The notes below the pieces were generated by a model. It made no database searches, was not told the origin of the DNA, and saw nothing but the letters and a program-made list of their open reading frames with translations. Both the position numbers and the translations under genes were made by a program. This document shows positions 61,538 through 64,000 of a DNA stretch of 64,000 nucleotides, piece after piece. The stretch lies in assembly GCF_014645815.1 (NCBI RefSeq), contig NZ_BMML01000004.1, positions 310,001 to 374,000 on the forward strand, given 5' to 3'. Origin of the DNA: Streptomyces fuscichromogenes. GTDB taxonomy: Bacteria > Actinomycetota > Actinomycetes > Streptomycetales > Streptomycetaceae. Numbering within the stretch: the first letter of the stretch is position 1; each line of letters begins with the position of its first letter.

Positions 61538-62435
61538 CCCGCAGTCTGGCCACGGGCAGGCCGGAGATCAGCTTGCGGAACCGCTTCCTGCGGCCGTGTT
61601 TCTCCCGGGTGGTCTCGGCGGTGAAGTCGAGGTCTTCGACGGCGATGGCGAGGCGATGGCGTCTGGCCCAGTGCAGCAGTCGGATCAGTGCGTGCCTGAC
61701 CTGGGCGTCACGGTGGTCGGCGGTGCCGGTGAGGTCGTAGCCGAAGCGGAGCGGTGCGCCGACCGGGTTGCCGTGTTCGTCCAGGCGCCAGGCGGCGAGG
61801 TGGTCGGCGTTGGTGTCCACACCGACCATGCCGTTCGCGCGGGCGGCCTCCAGCGGGATCGCCCGGACGGGTGGGAGGGTCCAGGAGGCGGTCAGGTACC
61901 AGCGGCCCCGGCCTGCATCTTCGTGGATGCGGTAGGCCACGGCCCGGTTGGCGGTGACACGGTCGGCCCACTGCTCGCCCCGGTGCGCGAACGACACCGT
62001 CGCGGCCAGGACGTACCGGCCGTGCGGGGCGTTCGCCAGATGCGCCAGCGGCGCGGGGAGTCTGAGGGAGACCTCGCCGTCGGGGGTGACGCGGAGGGTC
62101 TCGTTGCCGTACCGCTTGCCGGACTCACCGTCCGCCTGGAGGAACCGCCGTTCGGCCCGCCACCGCGTGCGCCACTGCTCCTCGGTGAGCCCGGCGGCAT
62201 CAAGATGGTGGCGGGTGGCCAGCAGTCGCTTCCCGCCGCGCACCATATGCACGGTGCCGGCCTGCCAGTGGGCCCGCGCCGCCTGGAGCCGGTCTTCGAG
62301 GACGTGCAGACGCCGGGACTTGGCATGCCACTCCTTGCGCGAGCGGTAGCCGCCCGGAGTGTGTCTGCTGCCCTTCTCGCCCAGGGGCAGGGACAGCCGG
62401 CATCGAAATCCGTCACCCCACCCAACGACCACCAC
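61530..62435 (-). pseudogene. TnpB-like (IS200/IS605 family) gene, truncated at both ends
   Basis: The minus-strand frame reads GGYRSRKEWHAKSRRLHVLE, HWQAGTVHMVRGGKRLLATR, then RuvC-like GMVGVDTNADHLAAWRLDEH (Asp in GVDTN), and Glu in LAIAVEDLDF, ending near KLISGLPVARLRARLVSM. This matches Streptomyces IS605-type OrfB/TnpB proteins. The part with the last RuvC Asp and the zinc finger is cut off at about 61530, within the GH92 sequence, and the N-terminus seems incomplete. With the 3' end gone, the guide-RNA region normally found there is also lost. Confidence 0.7.
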
Positions 62436-62741
62436 CCGTGAAGGTCACGCATTCGACGCAAGAACTCCCCTTCCCCGCCCGGAGCACGCCCGCCAGCGCC
62501 CGGCACACTCACTCATCCGCGCCAGAACGCGTTCAAACGACGCCGATCACCAGCTACTCACAACCCTTCCGAGCGCAGGGCGTACGAGCGCCTGGTGCGT
62601 CAACCGGCTGGACGATCGCCATCTCGACCTTCAGATGGCCGACCAGTTCGCCGCCTTGGGCCTTCAAGAATCCGCGAACCTGTCGGCTTCCAGAGGGGGC
62701 GGACCCGAACCGGATCCGCCCCCTCTCGCCGTGTCGCCGTC
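62436..62741. other. Intergenic stretch before the GH92 3' end
   Basis: No ORF with a plausible start and domain, no clear terminal inverted repeat and no hairpin terminator was seen. It may hold sequence of the TnpB element's former left end. Confidence 0.4.
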
Positions 62742-64000
62742 TCAGGCCAGCAACTCCACCTCCGCCAGCGTCGATTCACCGTCCAGGACCAGGCGGTAGT
62801 GCGCGTACGCCCCGGGTCTCTGGATCGTGAACGCCCGTGTCTGGAGGTCCCAGGCGAAGGTCTCGCCCGAACGGTGGTCCACGGTGCGCCAGTTCGCGCC
62901 GTCCGTCGAGGCCTGGAGGGTCCAGCCCGTCGGTGCCCTCGTGTGGTCCGACGGGGAGGTGAGGGTGTACTGGATGCCCTTGGCCGATCCGGTCACCGGC
63001 AGGTCCACCGACGTCACCGTATCCTGGGTGGCCGAGGTGTTGTCGAACAGGGCTCCGCCGCCCTTGAGGACGTCCGCGCGCGGGGTCGGGACCTTGTCGT
63101 CCTTGGTGATCGAGACCGGTGCGGCGTTCCTGCCGGTGCCCCAGGCCGACGGCTTCGGACCCATCGCGAAGTCGATGACACCGCCCTTGGAGATGAGGGA
63201 GTGGGGGAGCGAGGTCGACGTCCAGGCGCTGCCGTTGACGCGCACGCCCTGGACGTAGACGTTCCGCGCGCTGTTCCGCGGCGCCCGGATCACCAGGTCG
63301 TGGCCGTTCTCCAGATGGACGGTGGCCTTCCTGAACAGCGGGGAGCCGATCGTGTAGTCGCCGCTGCCCATCACCAGCGGGTAGAAGCCGAGGGCCGAGA
63401 AGAGGTACCAGGCCGACTGCTCGCCGTTGTCCTCGTCGCCGTGGTAGCCCTGACCGATCTCGCTGCCCAGGTAGAGCCGGGAGAGCGCCTCACGGACGTA
63501 GGCCTGCGCCTTCCAGGGCTCGCCGGCCGCGTCGTACATGTAGATGACGTGGTGGGCGACCTGGTTGGAGTGGCCGTACATGCCCATCCGCACGTCCCGG
63601 GCCTCGGTCATCTCGTGGATGACCCCGCCGTAGGAGCCGACGAAGTCGGGGGAGGCGGTCTCGGGCGTCGCGAAGAACTCGTCGAGCTTGTCGGCGAGCC
63701 CGGCCCGGCCGCCGTACAGGTTGGCCAGGCCCCGGCTGTCCTGCGGGGCGGTGAAGGCGTAACCCCAGCCGTTGGTCTCGGTGTAGTCGTAGCCCCACAC
63801 CCGCGGGTCGTACGACGAGGAGTCCATCCGCCAGTCGCCCTGGGCGTCCTTGCCCTGGAAGAAGCCGGCCTTGGAGTCGAAGAGGTCCACGTAGTCCTGG
63901 GCGCGGTTGAGGAAGTAGTCCGACTCCTCCTGGTAGCGCTTCTCGCCCGTCTTCGCGTACAGCGCCCTGCCCATCTCGGCGATGCCGTAGTCGTTGACGT
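62742..64000 (-). CDS. GH92 alpha-mannosidase with C-terminal F5/8-type module (partial at window edge)
   Basis: The last 419 codons of a GH92 enzyme are present. The catalytic barrel shows VWGYDYTETNGWGYAFTAPQ, GMYGHSNQVAHHVIYMYDAA, GYHGDEDNGEQSAWYLFSAL and GFYPLVMGSGDYTIGSPLF; the DEDNGEQSAW segment carries the conserved Asp/Glu residues that bind calcium and catalyse inverting cleavage. The C-terminal 120 residues (QDTVTSVDLPVTGSAKGIQY, GWTLQASTDGANWRTVDHR) resemble a CBM32/F5-8C module. It points into the window, away from the truncated GH92 gene on the plus strand, and is presumably complete beyond the edge. Confidence 0.9.
   Translation of the reverse strand, partial: VNDYGIAEMGRALYAKTGEKRYQEESDYFLNRAQDYVDLFDSKAGFFQGKDAQGDWRMDSSSYDPRVWGYDYTETNGWGYAFTAPQDSRGLANLYGGRAGLADKLDEFFATPETASPDFVGSYGGVIHEMTEARDVRMGMYGHSNQVAHHVIYMYDAAGEPWKAQAYVREALSRLYLGSEIGQGYHGDEDNGEQSAWYLFSALGFYPLVMGSGDYTIGSPLFRKATVHLENGHDLVIRAPRNSARNVYVQGVRVNGSAWTSTSLPHSLISKGGVIDFAMGPKPSAWGTGRNAAPVSITKDDKVPTPRADVLKGGGALFDNTSATQDTVTSVDLPVTGSAKGIQYTLTSPSDHTRAPTGWTLQASTDGANWRTVDHRSGETFAWDLQTRAFTIQRPGAYAHYRLVLDGESTLAEVELLA

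Noticed and set aside
61530..62741. Functional TnpB RNA-guided nuclease with guide RNA
   Set aside because: The C-terminal RuvC part, zinc finger and the 3' guide-RNA region are missing, so activity is very unlikely.

Overview
The window is high-GC DNA from a filamentous actinomycete, almost certainly a Streptomyces. The supports are strong third-position GC bias, frequent GTG and TTG starts, Streptomyces-type regulators, a helix-turn-helix/MurA fusion gene facing the aconitase gene (an arrangement I recall from Streptomyces), a CebR-type operator before a cellulose-active oxygenase, and many secreted carbohydrate-active enzymes.

Layout. Positions 1-1410 hold the tail of a LacI regulator and a convergent sugar-binding lipoprotein with an upstream inverted repeat. 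Positions 1486-9071 are one leftward operon with 4-base overlaps: a trypsin-like protease, a PknG-type kinase, a vWA/zinc-ribbon protein, a four-helix membrane protein and a solute-binding protein without permeases. It looks like an enlarged version of the actinobacterial GlnX-GlnH-PknG sensory module. Positions 9286-13537 hold a small SH3-like secreted protein, two tandem paralogous HTH-membrane-sensor proteins, and a divergent cupin/LuxR pair with a palindrome between them. Positions 13540-15690 hold gene remnants around an alpha/beta-hydrolase lipoprotein. At 15689-22129 are HTH-MurA and aconitase, both preceded by an ATCTC-N6-GAGAT palindrome. Between them sits a small RiPP-like locus: a 53-residue peptide, a second small ORF, an unrecognised enzyme-like protein and a PqqD-like protein.

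Positions 22296-30132 are a carbohydrate locus: a decayed ABC permease/binding-protein fusion, a LacI regulator, a large CBM-bearing glycoside hydrolase and a GH36 alpha-galactosidase, with three near-identical LacI-type operators. Positions 30077-33617 hold an NTF2-like protein, two short-chain dehydrogenases, an aldo/keto reductase remnant and a TetR regulator with two operators. Positions 34202-39994 hold a GNAT acetyltransferase, then a LysR regulator divergent from a four-gene operon (zinc alcohol dehydrogenase, amine oxidase, DinB-like, MFS exporter). Positions 40350-42910 are a DUF3500/HupE-like pair. Positions 43600-48848 are a histidine kinase divergent from a DUF4333, ABC ATPase, FtsX-type permease and LuxR response regulator operon.

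Positions 48887-51216 are a scar of truncated genes: a CocE hydrolase, a LivM permease and a Phd-like protein. Then come a LuxR-type regulator, a 1227-residue subtilisin-like protease, an OmpR/histidine-kinase pair, a Uma2-like protein and an AA10 oxygenase with a CBM2. At the right end a GH92 5' part is joined to a truncated TnpB-like gene, and a second GH92 runs in from the edge on the opposite strand.

A recurring theme is recent gene decay. At least seven genes are fused, frameshifted or lack internal blocks, which suggests genome streamlining, or assembly error in places. Coordinates of remnants are approximate.
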